A stretch of DNA of 64,000 nt from Nocardia elegans NBRC 108235 (lineage in GTDB: Bacteria; Actinomycetota; Actinomycetes; Mycobacteriales; Mycobacteriaceae). The translations under genes were made by a program, and so were the position numbers. The stretch is taken from assembly GCF_001612845.1 (NCBI RefSeq), contig NZ_BDBF01000028.1, positions 55,561-119,560 of the forward strand, written 5' to 3'. Shown in pieces: positions 19,657-27,524 of the stretch; the first letter of the stretch is position 1, and every line of letters begins with the position of its first letter. The notes beneath the pieces were generated by a model. That model was not told where the DNA came from. It did no database searches and worked only from the letters and a program-made list of their open reading frames with translations.

Positions 19657-20628
19657 TCATCGGCGGGTGCGCGGAAAAATCGGCGGGAGGCCGAATTCGG
19701 CGAACCGGTCGCCGCTGCCCAGGTATGTCACCTGCCGCGCTATCGATCCCGACCGCGCCTCGATCGCGAGTAGTGCGAACGGCCGCAGCACACCCTCGGT
19801 GTCGGGGCGGTACTGACCGAATCCGATCGAACCGTTCATCCGGACCGGTATCAGCCGATCGTCGACGCACGCCTCGCCCGCCGCGAAAACCGAGACGACG
19901 AGGTCGCGCCCGCTCAGTCGCCACGCGAACGGCGGCATACCGGATTCGGCGTCCTCGCACAGCAGCGCGGCGAGAGCGCCGACATCGTGGTTTTCGAAGG
20001 CCGCCACGTAGCGCCGGACCAGTTCCCGGTCGCCCGGATCGTCGGGATCGAGCGGATCCGTGGCGGACTGCCTGACCGCGGCCAGGGTGGCGCGGGCGCG
20101 TTGCAGGGCGCTGTTGACCGCGGCCGGGGTCACATCGAGCATGGTCGCGGTTTCGGCGGCGCTGAACGCCAGCACCTCGCGCAGGACCAGCACCGCCCGC
20201 TGGCGCGGCGGCAGATGTTGCAACGCCGCGACGAAGGCCAGCCGGACCGACTCGCGGCGAATCACGCTGTCGGCCGGGTCGAGCACCCGCGCGTCGGGGA
20301 TCGGATCGAGCCATCGGTCGGCGGGCACCAGCGCATCCGGATCGAATCCGGTCGAGACCGGGCCCTCCCACACCAGCATCCGGCGCCGCGCCGAGCGCAG
20401 CATGTCCAGGCAGATGTTGGTGGCGATGGCGTGGACCCAGGTCGACAGCCGGCCGCGGCCGGGATCGAAGCTGTCGAATCGGGTGTAGGCGCGGATCATC
20501 GTCTCCTGCACCGCATCGTCGGCATCGGCCGACGAACCGAGCAGACGGTAGCAGTAGCCGGTCAGCGGAATCCGCAGCGCCTCGAGTGCATCGGACTCCG
20601 ACAGCGGTTCACTCGCGGATACACTCAC
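19657..20628 (-). CDS. ECF-like sigma factor with SnoaL-type C-terminal domain
   Basis: The 323-residue sigma factor starts at a GTG. Region 2 is visible at about residues 18-80 (YCYRLLGSSADADDAVQETM; LSTWVHAIATNICLDMLR), and region 4 near residues 130-185 (LPPRQRAVLVLREVLAFSAAE, then VTPAAVNSALQRARATL). A further domain of about 120 residues (VRRYVAAFENHDVGAL...) has the SnoaL/NTF2 pattern found in the SigG/SigX5-like and SigJ-like ECF groups. There the tail replaces an anti-sigma factor and may sense a ligand. No anti-sigma gene is adjacent. It is divergent from the alpha/beta hydrolase (63 bp between starts), a plausible target. Confidence 0.92.
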   Translation of the reverse strand: MSVSASEPLSESDALEALRIPLTGYCYRLLGSSADADDAVQETMIRAYTRFDSFDPGRGRLSTWVHAIATNICLDMLRSARRRMLVWEGPVSTGFDPDALVPADRWLDPIPDARVLDPADSVIRRESVRLAFVAALQHLPPRQRAVLVLREVLAFSAAETATMLDVTPAAVNSALQRARATLAAVRQSATDPLDPDDPGDRELVRRYVAAFENHDVGALAALLCEDAESGMPPFAWRLSGRDLVVSVFAAGEACVDDRLIPVRMNGSIGFGQYRPDTEGVLRPFALLAIEARSGSIARQVTYLGSGDRFAEFGLPPIFPRTRR

Positions 20629-20691
20629 CGCCCCATGCTCGCACCAGCGTCTCGCCGGCGACAGCGGGACCGGCCGGGTAGTTTGCCGGTC

Positions 20692-21477
20692 ATGAAGCTG
20701 CGCGCGGGCGGGGTCGATTTTCACTACGTGGAGCACGGCACGGGCCGGCCGGTTCTGGTGCTGCACGGCGCCGGTGTCGATCACCGCGAGGCCGAGGCGT
20801 GCTTCGACCCGATACTCGGGGACATCGCCGGATTGCGGCGCATCTACCCCGACCTGCCGGGAACGGGATACACCACCGCACCCGACACGCTGCGCAGCGC
20901 CGACGATGTCCTCGACGCGCTGCTGGGTTTCGCGGACGAGGTGACCGGCGATGGTTTCCTGCTGATCGGCCACTCGGCCGGCGGGTACTACGCGCAGGCG
21001 ATGGCCGCGCGGCGTGCCGATCGGGTGGCGGGCCTGGCGCTGGTCTGCCCGCTGTTGCCCGGATTGCGGAACATTCCGGCGCATCGCGTCGTGGCCGGGC
21101 CGGGCGATCTCGGCGACGACGATTTCCGCGGCTACTTCGTCGTCCAAACTCCCGAAATGCTCGACCGCTACGAGCGTTTCGTCGCCCCGGCCGCCGCGCG
21201 GGCCGATCCGGCCGCGGCCCGGCGCATCGGTGAGCGGTGGCAGCTGAGCCCGGACGGCGCACCGCCCTATCCGGGTCCGACCACGATCGTGGCCGGACGG
21301 CTGGATTCGACGGTCGGTTGCGCGGCGGCGACCGACCTGTTCGCGCGCAGTCCGCACGCGACGCTCGCCGTTGTCGACGAGGCCGGACACGCCCTTCCGC
21401 ACGAACAGCCGGACCTGCTGCGCGCCCTGCTGGCCGAATGGCTCACGCGCGTGGCGCGCGCCGGCGATCGACCGTGA
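20692..21477 (+). CDS. Alpha/beta hydrolase
   Basis: The 261-residue protein has the alpha/beta-hydrolase fold: oxyanion segment LHGAGVDH, nucleophile elbow GHSAGG (Ser near residue 88), acid in the VAGRLDSTVG loop and the catalytic His in EAGHALPHEQ. Its size and lack of a signal peptide point to a cytoplasmic small-molecule esterase or hydrolase; the substrate cannot be read. The start ATG is 63 bp from the divergent sigma-factor start. A strong hairpin follows the stop. Confidence 0.9.
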   Translation: MKLRAGGVDFHYVEHGTGRPVLVLHGAGVDHREAEACFDPILGDIAGLRRIYPDLPGTGYTTAPDTLRSADDVLDALLGFADEVTGDGFLLIGHSAGGYYAQAMAARRADRVAGLALVCPLLPGLRNIPAHRVVAGPGDLGDDDFRGYFVVQTPEMLDRYERFVAPAAARADPAAARRIGERWQLSPDGAPPYPGPTTIVAGRLDSTVGCAAATDLFARSPHATLAVVDEAGHALPHEQPDLLRALLAEWLTRVARAGDRP

Positions 21478-21513
21478 CGTCCCCCCGGCCGATTCCGGCT
21501 TCGCCGGGTCTTT

Positions 21514-21553
21514 GCGGGCAGTTCGGCGCGCCGAGCGCCGAACTCTTGCCCGC
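21514..21553 (+). terminator. Long GC-rich hairpin after the hydrolase gene
   Basis: The outer arms GCGGGCA/TGCCCGC (21514-21520, 21547-21553) and inner arms GTTCGGCGC/GCGCCGAAC (21521-21529, 21535-21543) form a 16-bp stem with a 5-nt loop and a 3-nt bulge. It lies 36 bp after the hydrolase stop. There is no T-run, as is usual for actinobacterial intrinsic terminators. Confidence 0.65.
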
Positions 21554-21611
21554 GAGCGCATCGATGGGAAGAGTGGCCGCCGGATCTGTTCTCTCGACGA
21601 GGAGGCGCGGC

Positions 21612-22604
21612 GTGCGTTTCGGCATCTTCATTCCGCAGGGCTGGCGACTGGATCTGGCCGGCATCGAACCGGAGGCGCAGTGGGGTGTGATGCGGGACCT
21701 GGCGCAGCGAGCCGACGGCGCGGAAGTCTGGGAATCGCTGTGGGTCTACGACCACTTCCACACCGTGCCGGTTCCCACCGAGGAAGCGACACACGAGGCG
21801 TGGACGCTCATGTCGGCGTTCGCCGCCACCACGACGCGCATCCGGCTGGGCCAGATGTGCACGGCGATCAGCTATCGGAACCCGGCCTACCTCGCCAAGG
21901 TGGCCGCGACGGTGGATCTCGTCTCGGGCGGACGGGTCGAGATGGGTATCGGCGCCGGGTGGTACGAGCACGAGTGGCGCGCCTACGGCTACGGATTCCC
22001 TTCCGCGGGTGAGCGTTTGGGCCGGCTGGACGAGGGTGTGCAGATCTTCCGTCAGGCGTGGACCACCGGCACCGCCACCCTCGACGGCAAGTACTACCGG
22101 GTCGACGGCGCCCGGGTGTATCCGTTGCCGCTCCAGCGCGGCGGTATTCCGATCTGGATCGCGGGTGGTGGGGAGAAGGTCACGCTGCGCATCGCCGCGA
22201 AATACGCGCAGTACACCAACTTCGCGGGCGATCCCGAGACCTTCACCCACAAATCCGAGCTGCTGCGCGAGCACTGCGCCTCCGTCGGAACCGATTTCGA
22301 CGCGATCACCCGCAGTTCCAACTTCAACACCGTGATCGGCGCCACCGAGGCCGAGGTGCGCGAACGGCTGGACGCACTCGCCGCGCGGCTCGCTCCCGCA
22401 CTCGGGGCCGACGCCGCGCAGAACTGGGTCGCCAACCTCTCCGCTGATTCCCCCGCGGTCGGCACACCGGAACAGATCGTCGAAAACCTTTCCCGGGTGC
22501 GCGATCTGGGCTTGTCGTACGCGATCCACAACTTCCCCGAATCGGCATACGACCTCTCCGGTGTGGAGTTGTTCGAGCGTGCGGTGATTCCCGCGCTGCG
22601 ATGA
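21612..22604 (+). CDS. LLM-class F420-dependent oxidoreductase
   Basis: The 330-residue protein is a luciferase-like TIM barrel. Visible marks are the N-terminal strand VRFGIFIPQGW, LWVYDHFH, AFAATTTRIRLGQM, the conserved VDLVSGGRVEMGIGAGW block, and PIWIAGGGEK near residue 180. In actinomycetes this subfamily usually uses F420 rather than FMN; the cofactor is inferred. The start is GTG 21612, fixed by GAGGAGG seven bases upstream. Substrate unknown. It is convergent with the small SnoaL gene. Confidence 0.92.
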   Translation: MRFGIFIPQGWRLDLAGIEPEAQWGVMRDLAQRADGAEVWESLWVYDHFHTVPVPTEEATHEAWTLMSAFAATTTRIRLGQMCTAISYRNPAYLAKVAATVDLVSGGRVEMGIGAGWYEHEWRAYGYGFPSAGERLGRLDEGVQIFRQAWTTGTATLDGKYYRVDGARVYPLPLQRGGIPIWIAGGGEKVTLRIAAKYAQYTNFAGDPETFTHKSELLREHCASVGTDFDAITRSSNFNTVIGATEAEVRERLDALAARLAPALGADAAQNWVANLSADSPAVGTPEQIVENLSRVRDLGLSYAIHNFPESAYDLSGVELFERAVIPALR

Positions 22605-22614
22605 ACCGCCGCCC

Positions 22615-22986
22615 TCAGTCGACGCGCACGTCCTCCGGTGACCAGAACGCTCGCATACCGGTGATCCGCGCCTCCTCGTCGAAGGTCATCACATCGATCG
22701 GTTCGATCGTCGTTGTGCGGGAACCGGTGTCGGTGACCACCCGGAACCGGAACGCCGCCGCGCCGCCCGCGATCCGCAGGTCGAGCAGTTCGGTGCGCAC
22801 ATGCGCGGAATCCAATGCGCCGTAGAACTTTTCGATCGCGGCCCGGCCGACGTGCGGTGGCGAGCCGACCGGATCCTCCACGGTGGCGTCCTCGCTGTAA
22901 CATGCCGCCACATCGGCGGCCGACCCCGAGCCCACCGCCTCGAGATACCGGTGCACCGCTGCTCGAATCCGTTCCGCTGAAGCCAT
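22615..22986 (-). CDS. SnoaL-like / NTF2-fold protein
   Basis: The 123-residue protein has the small cone-shaped SnoaL/NTF2 fold: helix RIRAAVHRYLEAVGSGSAAD, then YSEDATVEDPVGSPPHVG, then antiparallel strands ending in GMRAFWSPEDV. It resembles ketosteroid-isomerase-like proteins; the EDPVG segment is where such enzymes carry an acidic residue. Function is not assignable. The frame stays open farther upstream, but this ATG gives the normal family length. Confidence 0.82.
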   Translation of the reverse strand: MASAERIRAAVHRYLEAVGSGSAADVAACYSEDATVEDPVGSPPHVGRAAIEKFYGALDSAHVRTELLDLRIAGGAAAFRFRVVTDTGSRTTTIEPIDVMTFDEEARITGMRAFWSPEDVRVD

Positions 22987-23127
22987 GGACCAACGAAAAC
23001 ACGGATCCGGCGCGGTGCCGCGGGCCGATCCCGCCTGCCGGGACGGTCGGCGAGCCGTCGGCAGGACATCCGAAGCCGCCACCAGGAAGGGGATACTCAT
23101 GAATCATCGCATGGGCGCGGGTGGGGT

Positions 23128-23613
23128 ATGAGCGCCGCCGACGAGCACACGGACGACGAACGCTGTCGGGAGCTCGCGGCGTCGGCCCGATCCCTGCTGG
23201 CGGGGGAACACGACCGGATCGCCAACGCCGCCAATCTGTCGGCGCTCGTCTATCACGGTCTTCCCGGTCTGAACTGGGTGGGATTCTATTTCTACGACGG
23301 GAGGGAGCTGGTGGTCGGCCCCTTCCAGGGCCGCCCGGCGTGTGTGCGGATCGGGCTGGATCGCGGTGTGTGCGGTGCGGCGGCGCGGACCCGCCGGACT
23401 CAACGCGTCGCCGACGTGCACGCGGTGCCCGACCATATCGCCTGCGATCCGCTGAGCAGATCCGAACTGGTGGTGCCGCTGGTGTCGGAGGGCACGCTGC
23501 TCGGCGTCTTCGATCTGGACAGTCCCGAACTCGACCGGTTCGGTCCGGTCGATCAGCGGGGCCTGGAGGAGATCGCGGCCATCTATCTCGCCTCGGTCGA
23601 GGGGAGGGACTGA
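23128..23613 (+). CDS. Free methionine-(R)-sulfoxide reductase (GAF type)
   Basis: The 161-residue GAF-domain protein matches fRMsr throughout: NWVGFYFYDG, GPFQGRPACVRI, GVCGAA, ADVHAVPDHIACD and SELVVPL. The three cysteines used in catalysis and resolution are present (Cys72, Cys82, Cys106). It reduces free L-methionine-R-sulfoxide in the cytoplasm during oxidative stress. The neighbours give no operon: the next two genes are on the opposite strand or 600 bp away. Confidence 0.93.
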   Translation: MSAADEHTDDERCRELAASARSLLAGEHDRIANAANLSALVYHGLPGLNWVGFYFYDGRELVVGPFQGRPACVRIGLDRGVCGAAARTRRTQRVADVHAVPDHIACDPLSRSELVVPLVSEGTLLGVFDLDSPELDRFGPVDQRGLEEIAAIYLASVEGRD

Positions 23614-23682
23614 GCGGACGTCCGGCTCGAAGTCGCAGTGCCGCAACCGAATCGGAGGCGTGTTCCGGGTGTCGCCGGTCGG

Positions 23683-23931
23683 CTACGAGGCCGCCTGCAT
23701 CGCGGGCCGGAAGGCCTGGGGGCTCGGTCGCCCCAACGTCCACCTGGCCGCGGCCAGTGCCTCCGCACACGACGCCTTCAGGCGTAGATGCTGGGGGCGG
23801 GGATAGCCGGCGGCGTCGACTTCTGCCCGCAGCCCCACGATTCGACGTTCCAGCAGGCGTGCGTCCGCGGTCTTCAGCCCGCGCCGCGCAGATGTCAACG
23901 CGGTCAACACTCTGCGCTGGAGATCGTCCAT
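23683..23931 (-). CDS. Small protein of unknown function
   Basis: This 82-residue open frame is preceded by a near-perfect ribosome site (AGGAGGT, seven bases before the ATG), which is the main reason to accept it. The product is basic and probably helical (MDDLQRRVLTALTSARRGLK; RLKASCAEALAAARWTLGR), with one cysteine and no signal peptide or membrane segment. I do not recognise a family. The upstream spacer contains a stem-loop and a palindrome. Confidence 0.65.
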   Translation of the reverse strand: MDDLQRRVLTALTSARRGLKTADARLLERRIVGLRAEVDAAGYPRPQHLRLKASCAEALAAARWTLGRPSPQAFRPAMQAAS

Positions 23932-24012
23932 ACAGCACACCTCCTGTGGTGATGGGCCTCGACGGTGACGAGGTTCGTTCCGGTGCGGATTGTCGATGGG
24001 TACCCCGGCGAC

Positions 24013-24030
24013 GCGCCGTGAAAACGGCGC
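24013..24030. terminator. GAAA-tetraloop hairpin in a divergent spacer
   Basis: GCGCCGT-GAAA-ACGGCGC forms a perfect 7-bp stem closed by a GNRA loop in the 297-bp spacer 23932-24228. No T-run follows. As the flanking genes diverge, termination is not obviously needed; it could be a leader-RNA hairpin or an operator. Confidence 0.4.
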
Positions 24031-24068
24031 TCCCCGTTCGAGGCGCAATGAGGCAAACGGCTTGTACC

Positions 24069-24084
24069 GGACGAACATTCGTCC
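24069..24084. promoter_or_regulatory. Palindrome GGACGAA-CA-TTCGTCC
   Basis: A perfect 7-2-7 palindrome sits 145 bp upstream of the GAF gene and 138 bp from the small minus-strand gene, in an otherwise featureless 297-bp spacer. The geometry suits a dimeric repressor or response regulator. No regulator gene is adjacent. Confidence 0.4.
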
Positions 24085-24228
24085 TCCGCGCCGGCGGGCT
24101 CGCCGGGACGAGGTTTGCCGCGGTGGGCAGCGGGGCACTCGAAGACTGGTCGTCATACCTCGGCCCCGCTTTGCCGGGTCGGTATGCGGCCGGTGTTGTT
24201 GACTCATCGCGTCGGATCGAGGTCCGTT

Positions 24229-24714
24229 ATGCACAGTGACCCACCCGGTCGCACCGGTGCGTCGCCTGTTTCGGCGGCCGGAGTCGCCGCATTGCTGCGT
24301 GCCCTGCCCGGCTCACCGATGGCCGGGGTGACCGCGCACGGCGGAACGGTGCTCGAGATCGTCGCGGCGACGACGCATCGCGCGCGAATGGTCGAGGAGG
24401 CTCAGCTGCTCCACCCCGACAGCCCCGCTCGTGAGGTGGCGGCGACCGGCGTGCCGATCGTGATCACCGATCTGGCCGGCAGTTCGCGCTGGCCGGGGTG
24501 CGGCGCGGAACTGCGGTTGTGGGGAGTGCAGGCGGTGCAGTGCCAGCCGCTGTCCGACGACGACGGCGCGGTGGTCGGGGTGCTGAGCATCTACACCCCC
24601 GCCGCGAATGTACTCACCGAAGAACTCGCGGACGCACTGCATCCGGTGTGCCGTTGTGCCACCGATCTGTTGCAGATCCGCCGCCGCAATCCACCGCGGC
24701 TGCGGCGGGACTGA
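24229..24714 (+). CDS. GAF-domain protein
   Basis: The 161-residue protein looks like one GAF domain: a central VPIVITDLAGSSRWPG strand-loop, GVQAVQCQPLSDDDGAVVGVLSIY with the typical VVGVLSIY strand, and a C-terminal helix with two cysteines (HPVCRCATDLLQ). No output domain such as ANTAR, HTH or kinase follows, so it may be a free-standing ligand or redox sensor. ATG 24229 is preceded by GAGG. A GC hairpin follows the stop by 15 bp. Confidence 0.75.
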   Translation: MHSDPPGRTGASPVSAAGVAALLRALPGSPMAGVTAHGGTVLEIVAATTHRARMVEEAQLLHPDSPAREVAATGVPIVITDLAGSSRWPGCGAELRLWGVQAVQCQPLSDDDGAVVGVLSIYTPAANVLTEELADALHPVCRCATDLLQIRRRNPPRLRRD

Positions 24715-24729
24715 CGCGGTACGCGTCGC

Positions 24730-24750
24730 GGCGGCGGTGTGGTCGCCGCC
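24730..24750 (+). terminator. Hairpin after the GAF gene
   Basis: GGCGGCG-N7-CGCCGCC forms a 7-bp GC stem 15 bp after the GAF stop codon and about 100 bp before the GapB-like start. The position fits a terminator that separates the two genes. Confidence 0.5.
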
Positions 24751-24846
24751 ACTCGAAAGCTCACCGCCGGGGATCCGCCGTCGGTGATATCAGGGCCCTC
24801 ATTAGCATCGACGTGGCGTACCCGTCGAGGAAACCGAGGACCTGCG

Positions 24847-26337
24847 TTGACTACCGAACAACTTGACCGCTGGAACGCCCAGGAAGCCGCCGCGGAGGCG
24901 ATGATCCCCATCATCGGCACGTTGTATCGGGCGAAGGGTGTGACGGTCCTGCTGCACAGCCGGTCGCTGGTGAACCGGTCGGTGATCAGCATTCTGCGGA
25001 CACACCGGTTCGCCCGCCAGATCGAGGGCGAAGAGCTGTCGGTGGACGAGACGCTGCCGTTCCTGCGCGTCCTGGACGAACTGGATCTCGGCCCGTGCAA
25101 GATCGATCTCGGGCAGTTGGTCGTGGCCTATCGCGCCGACGACCGCGGGCTCTCGGTTCGTGAGTTCACCGAGGTGGTTCTGGCCGAGGTGATCGGCGGC
25201 AACAAGGCGCAGTCGCAGGGTCCGCGCGATGTCGTGCTGTACGGCTTCGGCCGGATCGGCCGGCTGGTCACCCGCCTGCTCATCGAGAAGGTCGGCTCCG
25301 GCAACGGGCTGAACCTGCGTGCGGTGGTGGTTCGCCGCGGCGGCGACGGTGACCTGGCCAAGCGCGCGTCGCTGCTGCGCCGGGATTCGGTGCACGGGCA
25401 CTTCAACGGCACCATCAAGGTCGACGCCGACAACGACACGATCATCGCCAACGGCAACGTCATCAAGTTCATCTACAGCGACGATCCGACGACCATCGAC
25501 TACACCGAATACGGAATCGACGACGCGATCCTGATCGACAACACCGGCAAGTGGCGCGATCGCGACGGGCTGTCGCAGCATCTGCGCCCCGGCATCGCGA
25601 AGGTGGTTCTCACCGCGCCCGGTAAGGGCGACGTCCCGAATATCGTGCACGGCGTCAACCACCGCGACCTGGATCTGACGCAGCGGATCTTCTCGTGCGC
25701 CTCCTGCACCACCAACGCGATCGTGCCGCCGCTCAAGGCCATGGACGACGAATTCGGCATCACCCGCGGCCACGTGGAGACCGTGCACTCGTTCACCAAC
25801 GATCAGAATCTGCTGGACAACTATCACAAGGCGGACCGCCGCGGCCGCTCCGCGCCGTTCAACCTGGTTCTGACCGAAACCGGCGCCGCCTCCGCCGTCG
25901 CCAAGGCGATGCCGGACTTCAAGGCCAAGATCACCGGTAACTCGATTCGCGTCCCCACCCCGGATGTGTCCGTCGCCATCCTGAACCTGCAACTCGAACG
26001 GGAGACGACGAAGTCCGAGGTGCTCGAGTACCTGCGGCAGGTGTCGCTCGCCGGCCCGCTGAGCCGCAATCTCGACTACATCGCCGCGTCCGACGTGGTG
26101 TCCAGCGATTTCATCGGCTCGCGCGCGGCCTCGATCATCGACGCCAACGCCACCATCGTCGAGGGCGATACCGCGATCCTGTACTGCTGGTACGACAACG
26201 AATTCGGTTATTCGTCCCAGGTGGTCCGGACGGTGCAGTACATCTCGGGCATCGAGTACCCGACCTATCCGCGGTTCGCGGATCGGTCGCAGGATGCGGC
26301 CGATGTGCGCGCGCTCGCGGCGGTCGAGGCAGGATAG
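24847..26337 (+). CDS. gapB: Glyceraldehyde-3-phosphate dehydrogenase, long GapB-like form
   Basis: The 496-residue protein interconverts glyceraldehyde-3-phosphate and 1,3-bisphosphoglycerate. The NAD(P) motif GFGRIGR starts near residue 133 and the catalytic Cys is 287 in SCASCTTN, with the partner His in TVHSFTNDQ; in ordinary GAPDH these lie near residues 8 and 150. The first ~120 residues are therefore an extra helical domain (TTEQLDRWNAQEAAAEAMIP...), as in the long gluconeogenic GapB of corynebacteria. The start is a TTG with GAGGA six bases upstream. No other glycolytic genes are nearby. A gluconeogenic, NADP-preferring role is inferred from the similarity in form. Confidence 0.93.
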   Translation: MTTEQLDRWNAQEAAAEAMIPIIGTLYRAKGVTVLLHSRSLVNRSVISILRTHRFARQIEGEELSVDETLPFLRVLDELDLGPCKIDLGQLVVAYRADDRGLSVREFTEVVLAEVIGGNKAQSQGPRDVVLYGFGRIGRLVTRLLIEKVGSGNGLNLRAVVVRRGGDGDLAKRASLLRRDSVHGHFNGTIKVDADNDTIIANGNVIKFIYSDDPTTIDYTEYGIDDAILIDNTGKWRDRDGLSQHLRPGIAKVVLTAPGKGDVPNIVHGVNHRDLDLTQRIFSCASCTTNAIVPPLKAMDDEFGITRGHVETVHSFTNDQNLLDNYHKADRRGRSAPFNLVLTETGAASAVAKAMPDFKAKITGNSIRVPTPDVSVAILNLQLERETTKSEVLEYLRQVSLAGPLSRNLDYIAASDVVSSDFIGSRAASIIDANATIVEGDTAILYCWYDNEFGYSSQVVRTVQYISGIEYPTYPRFADRSQDAADVRALAAVEAG

Positions 26338-26347
26338 CCGCGTCCCT

Positions 26348-26884
26348 CTAGTGGGTGAGGACGACCTTGACGACGACCACCGTCGTCGCGACGGCGGTCA
26401 GCAGGAGTGCCGTGAAAATGGTCGAGCGGCCGGGTCTGGCGCCTTTGAGCCGTTCGATGACGAAGACGATGCCGCCGATGCGGACGAGCATCGCCACCTC
26501 GGCGGCGATCTGTGCGGTGCGGGGTTCGAGCCAGTCGACGGCGGCGCACGCCAGGATGATCGATGGCAGCACCGCGGAGCTGAGAATCGGCACCGAATCG
26601 CGCAGTTCCTCCCACCGCTGCCGCGGTGTGAGCGCGCGGTTCTCCCGCACGGCCTGGCCGACGCCCTCGGCGAAGGCGTGCGCGACGAAGGTGGACAGCG
26701 CGGTGCCGACGACCACGAGGATTCCGACGTGCTCCTCGGTGGTGGTCACCGGGATCAGCGCGGCGAGGATGAGGATGTTTCCGTAGACGTAGGCGCTGAT
26801 CCGGCTGGCGGCATTGCTGCGGTCCAGCGGATTGCGCCGGGAGAACAGGGGACCGTGGAGCAGTGCGTCGCGGCTGCCGTCCAT
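26348..26884 (-). CDS. Integral membrane protein of unknown function
   Basis: The 178-residue protein has an N-terminal polar part (SRRNPLDRSNAASRISAYVYGN) and four to five hydrophobic segments (ILILAALIPV; VGILVVVGTALSTFVAHAFA; VPILSSAVLPSIILACAAV; VAMLVRIGGIVFVIERL; FTALLLTAVATTVVVVKVV). A polar loop with QAVRENRALTPRQRWEELRD lies between the second and third. No catalytic motif is recognised. It is convergent with the GapB-like gene, only 10 bp apart. Start ATG has GGGAGA just upstream. Confidence 0.75.
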   Translation of the reverse strand: MDGSRDALLHGPLFSRRNPLDRSNAASRISAYVYGNILILAALIPVTTTEEHVGILVVVGTALSTFVAHAFAEGVGQAVRENRALTPRQRWEELRDSVPILSSAVLPSIILACAAVDWLEPRTAQIAAEVAMLVRIGGIVFVIERLKGARPGRSTIFTALLLTAVATTVVVVKVVLTH

Positions 26885-27029
26885 GAGTCTCCCGTTTCTG
26901 ATCGTCCGGTGCGGGCGCGGCCACGGGTCGGGCACGGGTGGGGCAGGCGGGCCGCCGCGAACAACCCTAGGACATCGGTGACCGGCCCACCTGGCGGTGC
27001 GGCGCGTTCGTCTGGTTTGCTCTGGCAGA

Positions 27030-27049
27030 GCCGGGCATTCGGGCCCGGC
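27030..27049. terminator. GC hairpin in a divergent spacer
   Basis: GCCGGGC-N6-GCCCGGC forms a 7-bp stem in the 214-bp spacer between two divergent membrane-protein genes, 50 bp before the 27099 start. It may be a leader hairpin; a terminator role is less likely because both flanking genes are read away from it. Confidence 0.3.
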
Positions 27050-27098
27050 GCGTGCGCGAGTGTAGTGCCCGGCGACAGGTGGAACGCGAGGTCAGGTT

Positions 27099-27497
27099 AT
27101 GGGGTTCGGGGACGGCGGTCCGGCGGGGGAGCCGCGCGGCGTGACCGGGGTGGCCCTGTGGGTCGGTGTGCTGTGGGGAGCGCTGGCGGCCGTGCTCACC
27201 GCACCGCTCGCTGCGGCGGTGGTGGCGAGCGTCTATCGGTTCCCGATTCCGTTCGGTGAGTACGCCGAAGGACTTCGCGAGGCGGTGAACGCCGCGCTGG
27301 CCGCGGTGTTCTATCTCGTGATGGGCGGCGGCATGTTGCTGGCCGTGCTCGGGGGTGCGGCGGGGTTGACGATCGTGCGCGCGCACGGCCGGCGCCTCGG
27401 GCGTTCGCTGGCGCTCACCTTCGCGGCGGGATTCGGGCTGGCGGTGCTGGGCGCGTTCGCGCTCGCCCTGCTCGAGCACGTCATCGGCCCGTGGTGA
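27099..27497 (+). CDS. Small membrane protein of unknown function
   Basis: The 132-residue protein has three likely membrane helices (VALWVGVLWGALAAVLTAP plus AAAVVAS; ALAAVFYLVMGGGMLLAVLGG; LTFAAGFGLAVLGAFALAL), with a GEYAEGLREAVNA polar stretch after the first. No family is recognised. It ends 27 bp before the convergent acyl-CoA ligase gene. GAGGT lies upstream of the ATG. Confidence 0.7.
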   Translation: MGFGDGGPAGEPRGVTGVALWVGVLWGALAAVLTAPLAAAVVASVYRFPIPFGEYAEGLREAVNAALAAVFYLVMGGGMLLAVLGGAAGLTIVRAHGRRLGRSLALTFAAGFGLAVLGAFALALLEHVIGPW

Positions 27498-27524
27498 CGA
27501 GCCCCGTAATGACCGCCGGTCCGA

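Noticed and set aside
23104..23646. Minus-strand frame opposite the methionine-sulfoxide reductase
   Set aside because: The plus-strand product is a full-length fRMsr with all three cysteines; the antisense frame has no family features.
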